In this document: positions 8,765 through 20,053 of the stretch, one piece after another
How the letters are laid out: each line of letters opens with the position of its first letter
Numbering within the stretch: position 1 is the first letter of the stretch
Source: Xenopus tropicalis
Taxonomy: Eukaryota > Chordata > Amphibia > Anura > Pipidae
Reading direction: 5' to 3'
DNA length: 64,000 bases
Assembly: GCF_000004195.4 (NCBI RefSeq)
Contig: NC_030677.2
Coordinates: forward strand, 65,930,222 to 65,994,221
Translations under genes and position numbers: made by a program
Notes under the pieces: generated by a model
Told to the model about the DNA's origin: nothing
Database searches by the model: none
The model's input: only the letters and a program-made list of their open reading frames with translations

Positions 8765-10379
8765 CAGTGGAGGAAATAATTATTTGACCCCTCACTGATT
8801 TTGTAAGTTTGTCCAATGACAAAGAAATGAAAAGTCTCAGAACAGTATCATTTCAATGGTAGGTTTATTTTAACAGTGGCAGATAGCACATCAAAAGGAA
8901 AATCGAAAAAATAACTTTAAATAAAAGATAGCAACTGATTTGCATTTCATTGCGTGAAATAAGTTTTTGAACCCTCTAACAAAAAAAGACTTAATACTTA
9001 GTGGAAAAACCCTTGTTTGCAAGCACAGAGGTCAAACGTTTCTTGTAATTGATGACCAAGTTTGCGCACATTTTAGGAGGAATGTTGGTCCACTCCTCTT
9101 TGCAGATCATCTCTAAATCCCTAAGGTTTCGAGGCTGTCTCTGTGCAACTGTGAGCTTGAGCTCCCTCCATAGGTTTTCTATTGGATTAAGGTCCGGAGA
9201 CTGACTAGGCCACTCCATGACCTTAATGTGCTTCTTCTTGAGCCACTCCTTTGTTGCCTTTGCTGTATGTTTTGGGTCATTGTCGTGCTGGAACACCCAT
9301 CCACGACCCATTTTCAGTTTCCTGGCAGAGGGAAGGAGGTTGTCGTTCAGGTTTTTTACGATACATGGCTCCGTCCATTTTCCCGTTAATGCGAATAAGT
9401 TGTCCTGTGCCCTTAGCAGAAAAACACCCCCAAAGCAAAATGTTTCCACCCCCATGCTTGACGGTGGGGAGGGTGTTTTGGGGGTCATAGGCAGCATTTT
9501 TCTTCCTCCAAACACAGCGAGTTGCGTTAATGCCAAAGAGCTCTATTTTGGTCTCATCAGACCACAGCACCTTCTCCCAGTCACTCACAGAATCATTCAG
9601 GTGTTCATTGGCAAACTTCAGACGGGCCTGCACATGTGCCTTCTTGAGCAGGGGGACCTTGCGAGCCCTGCAGGATTTTAATCCATTGCGGTGTAATGTG
9701 TTTCCAATGGTTTTCTTGGTGACTGTGGTCCCTGCTAATTTGAGGTCATTAACTAACTCCTCCCGTGTAGTTCTAGGATGCTTTTTCACCTTTCTCAGAA
9801 TCATTGACACCCCACGAGGTGAGATCTTGCGTGGAGCCCCAGAGCGAGGTCGATTGATGGTCATTTTGTGCTCCTTCCATTTTCGAACAATCGCACCAAC
9901 AGTTGTCACCTTCTCTCCCAGCTTCTTGCTAATGGTTTTGTAGCCCATTCCAGCCTTGTGCAGGTCTACAATTTTGTCTCTGACATCCTTGGACAGCTCT
10001 TTGGTCTTTCCCATGTTGGAGAGTTTGGAGTCTGCTTGATTGATTGATTCTGTGGACAGGTGTCTTTTATACAGGTGACTAGTTAAGACAGGTGTCCTTA
10101 ATGAGGTTGACTAATTGAGTAGAAGTGTCTAACCACTCTGTGGGAGCCAGAACTCTTAATGGTTGGTAGGGGTTCAAAAACTTATTTCACTCAATGAAAT
10201 GCAAATCAGTTGCTATCTTTTATTTAAAGTTATTTTTTCGATTTTCCTTTTGATGTGCTATCTGCCACTGTTAAAATAAACCTACCATTGAAATGATACT
10301 GTTCTGAGACTTTTCATTTCTTTGTCATTGGACAAACTTACAAAATCAGTGAGGGGTCAAATAATTATTTCCTCCACTG
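8765..10379 (-). mobile_element. Tc1-type DNA transposon, full length
   Basis: 1,615 bp bounded by TA duplications (8763-8764 and 10380-10381). The terminal inverted repeats are about 210 bp (8765-8975 and 10169-10379), begin CAGTGGAGGAAATAATT, and differ at few positions. Long repeats with inner and outer ends are the IR/DR arrangement of Tc1 elements such as Sleeping Beauty. One transposase gene lies on the minus strand. The near identity of the ends suggests recent insertion into FGF2 intron 2. Confidence 0.95.
8991..10014 (-). pseudogene. Tc1 transposase (DD34E), one frameshift
   Basis: Cut-and-paste transposase. It starts [19 protein letters not shown] at 10014, the paired-like helix-turn-helix DNA-binding region ([20 protein letters not shown]), followed by a GRPR-type AT-hook equivalent ([12 protein letters not shown]). 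The catalytic triad is present: first D in [11 protein letters not shown], second D in [11 protein letters not shown] in [11 protein letters not shown], with 34 residues between the second D and the E. The frame is broken in a run of six A (plus-strand T run 9352-9357) after MDGAMYR. The second frame continues [17 protein letters not shown] to KGFSTKY and stop at 8991. A single base change in the run separates the two frames; otherwise no internal stop is seen. Total length close to the 340 residues usual for Tc1. Confidence 0.93.
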
Positions 10380-10381
10380 TA

Positions 10382-12835
10382 TATAGTCCTATAAGCATGA
10401 ATTTATATCCATAAATCACAGTCTATCTGAAAACCAATCTGACTTGTACGTCCAGGTAAATTTGCCATGACCCCAAATATCACTGTTAGCAAATTTCCAG
10501 GGACTATTAAATCAGTCCTGAGATGATTTTCTAACGTACAATAGCCTGATCAGAATGAATTGCCAATTGATTGCTATAGGTAACTCAGCTGCTGCAATTG
10601 AGCACCTTATTAATAAATTTTTAGTTCTATGTTAAACAATAAAATAGTCTGCATATAAGAATTTGAAAACAATGTAAAGTTACAATTTCTCAATTATAGC
10701 ATATCAATTTGAGAAGCTGAAACATTTTTACTGTAAATGTAACCACTGCAAATAACTCCCTCCCAGATTCCCTTGCCAGAGATAAAAAGTTCAATCACAG
10801 GGTAATGAGCAGAGAGGAGTCTGATTCAGGCACAACTGCGGGAAACTGTGTATGATATATTGGCTAGCCGGGAATAATGGCAATTTGCAAGCTTTAGGTA
10901 AGATTTAATGTAAATAACAGCTGTAGGAATCATGGGCCATCCAAGACTGCAAAGGCTATATTCTTATAAAGTAAAAGCAACTATTTATATTGTTTATTAG
11001 CTTGTAAAGCATATAAGAGAATACATGTCTGACGTGCCTAAGATAATGTGTAGTAGAGTGGGTGTCATAAAATATCAAAGACATGGGGTCCATGGATCTA
11101 AAGCAACAGTAAAGTTGGTTGTACACTGGTAATTGCTAATCCTGTAGTTTGTGTCTTGTGGCTTCCCAAATATGAGTGTTCTCTTTACAAATGAGGCAAC
11201 TTAATGTGACATCCATATAGGATGGATAACAACAATTGTCTGAGTGTTTTTTGTTATATCAAATGGTTCAGACTGGGGGAAAGGAGATTTCACCATGAGC
11301 ACAGATATCCCTAGTAAGAAAAGTGGCAATGCATGTATGGGGTTATCTTAAAAATTTACTATACTATACTTGAGCACACACATTGCCTTATTAAATATGG
11401 GGGCAGGCCTGGATTGGCAGTTTGAGGATTCAGGCAAATGCCAGAGGGGCTGCAGATGCCATAGGCAGTCACTAAATATTGGGCTGGTGGGGGCTGTTGG
11501 GCCTCTGTGTACTTGGATTGCCAGGGCCTATTTTAAAAACCAGGGTAAGTATGGCATTTTTAAAGGGATGAACAGAATTCCCATGTTGCTGTGTCACAGC
11601 GATGTTAAGAAGACCAGATATATTTTAATAACATACCAAATGGCTATGACATATGAGTAGTAGAAACCCTATGCATAATAAATTCACTGCTTAGGTAGTG
11701 GTTTGGTTACCCCTGTTTCTTCTTTTCCTACACAGAATGGAAAATCGGGGCTCAAAGGTTCAGGCCCAAGACACTGACTCATGAAAGCTTGTGTCTGTCT
11801 TTTGCTTGGGCAAATCACATAATCCCCCTGGCACAGTCACTGGCACGCCTGAGCAGTAATGGATTCCACACAAGCTATGTTTAGAAGCACATATAGTAAT
11901 ATAGCCTGAATAATCCCAGCCACTACAATCCCTTTTCTGATGCAGTTTTCCATCCGCGCAGAGGAGCTACTGGAAGTATATAAGAATCCATGTGAATATT
12001 TTTCCAGTAGCACTTGCCACTCCTGTCTTTGTAATTACTGTCAGCGGGCACTGTCAGTCTTGCAGTAAATTTTAATAAATAAGATTAAATAATACTGTTT
12101 TAGTTTAAGGATTATTACAGTTTTGTAACACCAAGCGCTATATTCCTAATGGATCCCATATTTCTTTAACAACAATCCCAGGCCTGGGGTTTCTCTGGAA
12201 CTTAAACGTGTTATATCCAGCACATAAATATAAGCCACATGGAAAAAGATGTAATTTGTGGACCGAATGTATCTGTGTAGAGGAAAAGCCAGGAAAAACA
12301 CTGATGCTGAATGAACTCGTACTACTTTTTCCACTTGGGCTCAGTTTGAGTTCCATGCTGTCAATTGACTCAGGAAATTAAACAATGATTGGCTAATTCT
12401 AGAATATAATTATAAAATGTAGAATTGTTAATCATATACTAAAAAACACTGCATATGTTTAGAATTAAACCCTGCATTTCCAGAGAATTATTGGAAGTAT
12501 TATGTGTCATACCATTTTGCTATTTTGTTGTATTGTACTCCAGAGCTCTAGACTGATACGTGGGTATAAATACATATCTATTTGTTCCCAGTGATGCAGA
12601 GCACTTCTAGAGTGGTTTCTTGCTGATTCAAGTACTTTTGTTTGCCACAAGATCCTTAAATTGCCCATCACTTTGAAACCTCCTGATGCCAATAGGCTGG
12701 GTGATATGGCACCAACCAACATACTCATGCTACTACACTGTTGCCCTATATTTGTTACTTTTCTTTACTTGTGATAACTTTGGCATATACCATCCAAGGC
12801 AGTAAAATACCAGGCAAATGAGCAGGTCAGAAATG
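10382..12835. other. FGF2 intron 2, mostly unassigned
   Basis: About 2.4 kb without recognisable coding sequence. Around 11400-11560 there is a frog-type dispersed repeat (GGCAGGCCTGGATTGGCAG) whose limits I cannot fix. Confidence 0.5.
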
Positions 12836-13084
12836 TTTAATCCCAAACCCAACCATAATCTGCCACTTCCCAACACACAGCCAAACCATCCTGAAGTCCT
12901 CTACTTTATGACTCCCCTCTGATGATTCATCCATGGGCTGATCAGCCACCATAAGGGAGAGGTCAACACTACTGCATCACCACTGGGAAGGGGCAATGAT
13001 GGCTGACCAGCCCACGCATGAATCATCAGAGGGGAGTCACAAAGTAGAGGGAAGTGGCAGATTATGGTTGGGTTTGGGATTAAA
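12836..13084. repeat. Fold-back (inverted repeat) element, 249 bp
   Basis: The left arm begins TTTAATCCCAAACCCAACC and the right arm ends GGTTGGGTTTGGGATTAAA. Inside, ACTCCCCTCTGATGATTCAT pairs with ATGAATCATCAGAGGGGAGT. The arms match closely over about 100 bp around a loop near 12955-12990. Several bases are missing from one arm, for example the segment AACACACAGCCAAACCATCC. Probably a MITE; no target duplication resolved. Confidence 0.8.
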
Positions 13085-13326
13085 CACGGGCATCTGCCCA
13101 AACCTTCCACCTGTCCATCTGTAACTGAGGCTCACTTTCGTGGTTCAAACCTGCCCAATCTGAGGTAAACCCACCCACTAGTAGCAACCTTAGAAAAGAA
13201 AGGAAAAATAACCCTATTCATTTGGAGAGCCTACAAATATGGAGCCAATATGTTTTCACAAAATGAGTTTCAGTTTCCCGGTTATTAGTTCTCTTAATAA
13301 CATAATAGGTAAGCAATGCACTAGAG

Positions 13327-13617
13327 CAGGGATCCCCAACCAGTGGCTCGGGGCAACATGTTGCTCACCAGCCCCTTGGATGTTGCACTCAGTGCCCCCA
13401 AACCAGGTAGTTATTTTTGAATTCCTGACTTGGTGGTTTTAGTTGCATAAAAACAAGATTTACTACCAAATAAAACCTCATGATAGTGTGCATGGAGGCT
13501 ACATATTAGTCAATCTTAGCCCTTATTTGGCACCTCCATGAACTTTTATGGTTCTTGCGTTGCTCGCCAAGTCTTTTTACATTTGACTGTGGCTCATGAG
13601 TAAGAAAGGAAACAAAT
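13327..13617 (-). mobile_element. hAT-type non-autonomous element, degraded
   Basis: Starts CAGGGATCCCCAACCAGTGG, contains GGGGCAACATGTTGCTCACC, and ends near GTGGCTCATGAGTAAGAAAGG. These are the terminal motifs of the copies at 34749-34890 and 56475-56767. No 8-bp duplication is seen because the right end is lost. Confidence 0.7.
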
Positions 13618-13869
13618 CTCTTGTAGCTAAACCAATTTTATTCTAGATATAGGCAGCATGCAATCATGACATTTATTGCCATAAATGTAGGTCCCTGGGC
13701 TGCACCAATTGCATTTCTGTTAAATGGAATCAGTGCACTTCCAGCTGGAATTTTTAAAAAATGTCCCTGATTTTTCACGTGTTCTGGTAATCTTACCTCA
13801 ACACATAGTTGGATATGTATATGTAATGTAATGTATATATAATACTACAATTTCCCAGCATACCTCTAA

Positions 13870-14035
13870 TATTATTATTATTAACATTTATTTATAAAGC
13901 GCCAAAATATTCCGCAGCGCTGTACAATAAGTGGGTTTCATACATTGGACATACAGAGTTACATACAAAGCAACCAATAACCGACACAAGAGGTTAAGAG
14001 AGCCCTGCCCAAAAGAGCTTACAATCTCTAATAGA
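13870..14035 (-). repeat. Frog dispersed repeat with (ATT)n tail
   Basis: Carries the core TTTATAAAGCGCCAAAATA then CCGCAGCGCTGTACAATAAG and AAAAGAGCTTACAATCT, with an (ATT)n run at the left. The opposite orientation with an (AAT)n tail is at 61255-61352, and a diverged longer relative is at 31395-31650. A terminal short repeat suggests a retroposed, SINE-like origin; class not established. Confidence 0.65.
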
Positions 14036-14970
14036 TAAAATGGCACTTTAACAATATCTAGAAAACCATATTGCACAGGTCTGGTCTGATACACATTCTT
14101 GAATCTGTTCTACCTGCACCGACAATGGCTAGGATATTAACTGTGCTTCTTCACTGCCTTCCCATAACCTTCAGCCATCGGCTTCAGCCTCTGTCTGTCT
14201 GTCAACTTTCTGTCTTGACGAAAACTCCTCAGGGTCAGCTTATACAACGCATTGAGATAACACAATACACAATTGGTCTTCCAATATTCTCTGCCCTTTA
14301 GTGCTCCAAAAGTGCATTGTACAGCTGCTGGTACTCCTAGTCCATACAGAATACTTTTCCCTAAAGTGCAGCAACATTACACCCATCTTCCTATTTAACA
14401 TTTTACCCCTTGGCTTCTGATCTCTGAAAGGAATAAGCAAAACTATGATTGTTTACCGAATAAAGTTCTGGAATACTGAAGGGTCGAGGGATGATAAAAC
14501 AAAATTTCACAAATACAAGAAACATAAGAGCATGCATAAGAATAAAGAACACAATTAGATTATTAAAATAACTTTCAACTAACAATAGGGTCTTATAATG
14601 TTGAAATTTCTTAATACCATAACAAGCTTGTGAGGCACGTCACAGCAGCATGAATCCCCTGATGTATTCCTTGTTACAGGAAATACTGGGAAAGCCTTCA
14701 AGTCTGCATTGTGATGTCTTGCAGCCAACTTATAAGGTTTATCCCATGTTTTCTGAACAAGGCCAGAACAAAATCATTCCCGTGCAGTGACCCTACATTT
14801 ACGGCAGCCACAAAGAACAGTGCTCAGTACAAATACCCCTTCTGTAAAACAATATCTATTAGTGCTAGCAAAAAGCATAGGAAACCCAGTCTAAATGTGG
14901 GAATATGTTTGTAGAAGAGGCAATACTGCCATATTTGTTTTAGGTCTGTCGAGAAGCCTGGGTGCCAAGA

Positions 14971-15140
14971 AATCTAAAATATGACTTGCACTGCTCAACC
15001 AAACTGTACTCAGCTGTTGCTGGACTACAAATCCAAGAATAATGTAACATATAATGAAGGGTGGGGCATGCTGGGAGCTGTAGTCCATCATCAGGGCTGT
15101 ATGCTTAAAGCAATATTGCACAATAAAACTTTTCAGGCAC
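14971..15140. repeat. Dispersed repeat with a ZNF143/Staf-like motif
   Basis: Contains GTTGCTGGACTACAAATCC and, in reverse orientation, GCATGCTGGGAGCTGTAGT (15066-15084). The complement of the latter, ACTACAGCTCCCAGCATGC, closely matches the long Staf/ZNF143 site. Two inverted ACTACA blocks about 50 bp apart suggest inverted-repeat ends. Function unproven. Confidence 0.45.
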
Positions 15141-16005
15141 TCCAGTGCCCGCGGCGGCATTGAAATGCATAAGAATCCTCCAATGGGAATCCCAGGTGAT
15201 GTGTGTAAATCTGGCTTCATGTTCTCTGTTCCTGCAATTGGAGTTGGGAGCATTAAGCACAGTTTACTAGCACTAAACAAGTCTGTCCTTTATCCCCATG
15301 TCTGATTCCTGTGTCATATAACGAAGGGAAAAAATTACATAATTATCTCTATGTAAGGTACCAGCAAGATGCCTGACAGTGCTGGGAATCTGCATTCTCA
15401 TTGGTCAATTCTCTTGCATCTTTAATTAAGTTTTCGATCAGTAGAATTCTCATTGGGGAATTTGTTTCCATGTGTAATTATGTTTTTCATCAATTTCTTT
15501 AGAGAATTGGGGGGCGCGGTGGGACACCCTTACAGTTCGGTTTAGTGTCCCTTTAAATACTGGTAAATATCTATAATTATTTACACTAAAGGTATAGGAT
15601 CTATTGTCCAGAATACTTGGGGCCTGGGATTTGGTGAACCATTTTATTGCTTATTAGTGAAAACTCAAAGGAGTTCTCACCGGTGCAGAAAAAAATGGTA
15701 ACTCTACCTGAAGTAGCCAATCCTACAGTGTCTTGGTCATATATAGGCAATTTAGAGGGGCAATACAGGATCACTTATTTAGCACTGACCAAGGAAAGGG
15801 TTATATAGAGAAGAAAGGACAAGCTCATGAGAATAGGGAGGACTAGCTCCAGGGGTTACAGATTAGGGGGCCCAAAACCAGAGCCCATGTATGCCTTATC
15901 AATACAAATAGTTTATTAGTTGTTTCAGCTTCCCCTTGTAAGTCCAAACAGAAACTAGCTATCTGCACAAGGTCAGTTACATTCCATGTGATAGGCAGAA
16001 AAAGG
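15141..16005. other. Intron sequence with repeat scraps
   Basis: A T2-like terminus (TTTAGTGTCCCTTTAA, about 15540-15555) and a scrap of the TTATCCGGA MITE family (15594-15650, GGTATAGGATCTATTGTCC) are visible. No gene. Confidence 0.5.
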
Positions 16006-16009
16006 ACTG

Positions 16010-16440
16010 GGCAGCTAAGTGGCAGATGAATTTAATGTTGATAAATGTAAGATTATGTTCCTGGGATGTAAAAATATGCAAGCCACACATACACTTAATG
16101 GGACTGCACTAGGAAAGTTCATAATGGTGAAGGACATTGGAGTCCTTGTAGATAATAAAGCTTGACTTGGCACCCAATTCAGAAATCCGGTCCTGTTAGC
16201 AAGTGAGGGAATACAGGGTTATGGGCGATAGTTCTTAGTACAAGTTGATCCAGGGACTGATCCAATTGCCTCCTTGAGTCAGTAAGGAATTTTTTCCCCT
16301 CTGCGGCAAATTAGAGAGGCTCCAGAAGGGTTTTTTGCCTTCCTCTGGATCAACTAGCAGTTAGGCAGGTTATATATAGGCATATAATGTTAAACTTGAT
16401 GGACATATGTATTTTTTCAATTTAACCTACTAAGGTTACC
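16010..16440 (+). mobile_element. CR1/L2-like LINE 3' fragment
   Basis: Reads like the LINE ORF2 C-terminal nucleotide region (TGGCAGATGAATTTAATGTTG, then GGAGTCCTTGTAGATAATA). After a gap it continues into a 3' end: GATCCAGGGACTGATCCAATTG, CCTCTGGATCAACTAG and GTTAAACTTGATGGACATATG. A different subfamily from the 6793 copy. No open frame. Confidence 0.7.
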
Positions 16441-17029
16441 TAATCAGCTATATCATTTGGGTCTATCATTTTCCCTATCTATATATAAAAAACATATGTT
16501 TCAGATTATTTTGGACTTTGCTTCTTTTATAAATATGGAACAACAATCCATCCCCACTTTTACATACATCTGCCTTAATTTCCAAGAGCTATAAGAGCTA
16601 TACAAGGGAGCAAATGACATATAATGCTTATACACAGTACATCCAGACATCACTTGAGTAAGAAAAGGAAGGAAGGAAGATAATATTTATGACTGCTACT
16701 GAACAAAGTTTCATCAAACCTCCTCAAAGTGGCTGAGATGCTCAGTTCTTAGCCCCAGGGCCCTAAATAAACAGTATACAGCTCTTTTTTAATATTGGTC
16801 CAATCAATAGGGCTTGTGCTGAGAACAATTTTTGTCTAATGTTTTAATAAGTGAAAAATCTATGGTTTTAGTTATTTCTTCAGGCTCCTTCAGATGATGA
16901 TTCTATGCATTTCAATGAAACGCATAAGTTAGGGTATGGATGCAAAATCCTGCCAAGAGAGACAGACCTGTTACTTGGGAAACCAGGGCAGAGAGGCTCA
17001 AATGAGGATGCATGGCCACATTAAATTCA

Positions 17030-17327
17030 CATTCTATTTCATGAGCCAAGTCAAACAAACTAGCAGCCCACTGAAAAGCCTCTATATAATGTGCTGCTCA
17101 TTATCTAAAGAGGTAACAGACTGTAGCTAGGGGATGGAAGGGGGTTATTTATATAGAGGCTTCTCAGTGGGCTGCTGGTTTGTTTGATTTGCTCTTTGGG
17201 AACCAGGAAGTAAAATGTGACTTTCATTTTGAAATTTTGCCGTTTGGAGCAAGAAATTTAAAAAATCTTAAATATATCCAAACTAAAACTGAACTAATGT
17301 AAAAACGGGGGTATACTGTCCCTTTAA
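17030..17327. mobile_element. Partial T2-like MITE with inverted arms
   Basis: The left arm AACAAACTAGCAGCCCACTG (about 17054-17073) pairs with the right arm CAGTGGGCTGCTGGTTTGTT (about 17167-17186). The right terminus is TATACTGTCCCTTTAA, ending in TTAA at 17324-17327. The left terminus is not found. Confidence 0.6.
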
Positions 17328-17989
17328 CAAGGTACTATGAGGTTTTGCCTTATTTTAAAAAAGTTAAAAATACGCACATTACAATAATTCCACCAGAGGT
17401 CAAGCTAATTTTTAATTCCTATTTACCTTGTTTGTGTTTTTCTTATGTGTTTTTTTATTTTATGTTTAATCTGGAATTGACACTGCTCTCTTTTTGCTAC
17501 GGTCAGTTACCCTAACAACCAAAAAGCAAATTAAATACATAGCTAAATTTCCCTTCTAATCTTTCGATTTGGGCCCTTTCCTATTCATCTTCCTCAGATG
17601 TGTTTGGAATAAAAATCAAGGAAAATTGTTTTCAAATGGTAGAATATTTCCCTAAGGCTTCTAGAGGGCTGCTGCCATACAGAATAAAGAGTCTTTTGTA
17701 CACAAATGTGTACTGAGACGTATCCAGTCAGCTTCTGTTTTTAGCTGTGGGAAAAATGTGCCAAAGGCTTTATTTGATCATTTTGCATGCTCAGCTTGGA
17801 ATCAGTGCTTACATGAGTGATGTTTTAGACTTAAGGGCTTCCTTAATTATTATTGTAAATACTAACTGGATATAATGTTGTGCCTACCAAATTAATTGTT
17901 ACTAAACATCCGTTTGTTCTGTACTCAGTTATACTAAAACAAAAACAAAATGTACAAAAAAAATGTTTGTTTATTATGATAATGCTGAG

Positions 17990-18345
17990 AAACTCGCCTT
18001 AGGTGGCAGCAGCCTGCAAGTTACTAGGGGCAGCAAAAAGTCGGTTCTGATTTTTCTTGTGCATAAAGTGCTATTGCCCTCGCAGCACTAGCAATGTGGC
18101 CCCCTGCTTTGACACTCGGAAAGGTAAGAGGAGGGTGCGAAGTGAGGGCATGCGAAAAGCTGCTTCTGTGTGGCCGGGGGACCACAAACAACCATGGTCT
18201 ACTATTTTTTTACTACCATAGCCAAGACTGCCTTGTGTCTGCAGTTGCATGGTTTGTTTTCAATTGCTCTGCACTAAAATACCCTTTGCATGCATTACAT
18301 CTGGGTGCCAAACTGTGTGGCTAGCCCACCTAGGGGGCATGAAAG
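17990..18345. repeat. Frog dispersed repeat, CCTTAGGTGGCA type
   Basis: Begins near CTCGCCTTAGGTGGCAGCAG and ends near CCCACCTAGGGGGCA, giving short imperfect inverted ends. Likely a DNA-transposon relic. No coding capacity. Confidence 0.45.
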
Positions 18346-19224
18346 AGTGGCAAGGTGAATTTAGCCAGAAGGCCAGTTAGAGTGTGAAATGGGCAGACTG
18401 GCCGTTTAATCTCCTAGATGGACCTGAAAGCCCAGCTTGAATATTAGTTAAGATTGGGGGTAAAATGTATTTTCTATCCTAGATATTCCTGACTATATGG
18501 CCAATACGCCAATATCTCTACTCAACTTGTGCTAAAGTGTGCCCTGACCAAAAGCTGGACCTTCAAGAACCCTGGCCAAAGGCTAAACCTTTAACTAGGC
18601 TTGATCTGGTGAGGTGCAAACAAACCCAACCCACCCCCTTCCCCAGTCTGCAGTGGTCAGCAAGTGGCATGGTAGGTGGAACTATACAGAAAATCTTGCA
18701 ACCCTCCCACCATTGCTGCAGGGTCTGCTGAATGGTAGCTACACCATGGCAACTTGGCATTTCTTTACAGAGATGTATAACTGTAAAGTTCTTGAGTATA
18801 TGTCAACACTGTATAAAGGATGATAATAATATCAATATAATATTTATAATAAATAATTGCTGGCAAAAGTTAAGTTAGACAAAAGTTAATCACTGCCTTG
18901 ATGCCATGGGTTACTGCCCAGGTGCAACTTTGCCCTGTGAGCCCTTGTTACTTCATGTAAGCAGCTTTCAGCAGTTGGGTTATCAGGAAAGAGCAGTTCA
19001 ACTTTTAAATACAGTTCGGTCCATTTGTGGTAGGATACTCACTCCCATTGAAATGCAGTTTAGCAGTATGTTATCCCAATGGACAAAAATAATATCAATC
19101 AGTATTCAAAAAAAAAAAGTAAAAAAAACTATAATGACTAAATGGTAGCCTCAAGCAGACCCAGTATATGTGGTATTATATATAGATGTATTATATAAAC
19201 TATATATTATATAAGTATAATATC

Positions 19225-19400
19225 TTTCTAAGGGTCACATTTAGCAAAATGTGAGCTTAGAGCTCACCACAGAAAAACTCACCCACTTTAAATTCATTCC
19301 TATGGGGTTTTTAGAAGTATATTTATCAAATGGTGACCTCTAACTTTCACTCATTGATAAATGCATTAACAACACTTTGTTAAATCTGTCCCCAAGTTTT
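19225..19400. repeat. MITE-like repeat shared with 32865-33025
   Basis: Shares GTGAGCTTAGAGCTCACC, CATTCCTATGGGGTTTTTAG and the TTTATCAAATGG and AATCTGTCCCC blocks with the copy at 32865-33025. Ends are complementary (TTAGCAAAATGTGAGC and the TTTGTTAAATC side). Confidence 0.55.
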
Positions 19401-19949
19401 GAATGATCTGCTAAGCTTGTTTACCGATCATTAGGCTTTTTGCAATAAGGGGTTGATGATCAGTTATTTGAGATGTCTGATTCTTTTTTTCAACTACTTT
19501 AATTCTGTTTATAGCATTCTTCCTATGCTATGAGGGTAAGCTTACATTTCCCTTTTCCTTCTCCCACTGCCGTCCCATCTCCATACCCCTATCTATGCTA
19601 ACTTACAACCCCAAATTTTGTTCCCTTTATTCAAGCCTTCTTCATATATAAATATCCTTAATTTAATATTAATACAGTGCAAATCAAGCCCTTATAGTTT
19701 TTGAAAATCTGGATTCATTACCAAAAAAGCTTACTGGGTTTTTTCCGCATGCTGTAAATGATTTCTTATCAGAGTCTATTTTATATGCCCACTAGCTACA
19801 AGCAGCCGTATTTAACCAAGCACTGTGTTCTGCATGAGCTGTTCCACTTAATGCAGTTTGTCACTGTTTTGTGAGTTTCTTTGGGGATTAGGCCAGTCCA
19901 CTAGAAGGGCCATCACAGAACTATTGCAGAGTATACAGCATTTACTCAC

Positions 19950-20053
19950 CAGCGATGTTAATCTCCCATCTTCCTTCATGGCAAGGTAGCGATTTGCAGT
20001 GATTCCCTTTATTGATACCACTCCCCGCTCTACTGCTTGTAGCTGTAATTTTA
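19950..20053 (-). CDS. fgf2: FGF2 exon 2 (104 bp)
   Basis: Minus-strand exon between acceptor GTTTTACAG and donor GTGAGTAAA. The length of 104 bp equals the conserved FGF2 exon 2. After two bases completing an isoleucine codon it encodes KLQLQAVERGVVSIKG, then ITANRYLAMKEDGRLTSL. This is the centre of the beta-trefoil; NRYLAMKEDG is the family hallmark. Phase 1 at entry and phase 0 at exit agree with exons 1 and 3. Confidence 0.97.

Noticed and set aside
9217..9943. Plus-strand frames of 79-154 residues
   Set aside because: Shadow frames of the minus-strand Tc1 transposase.
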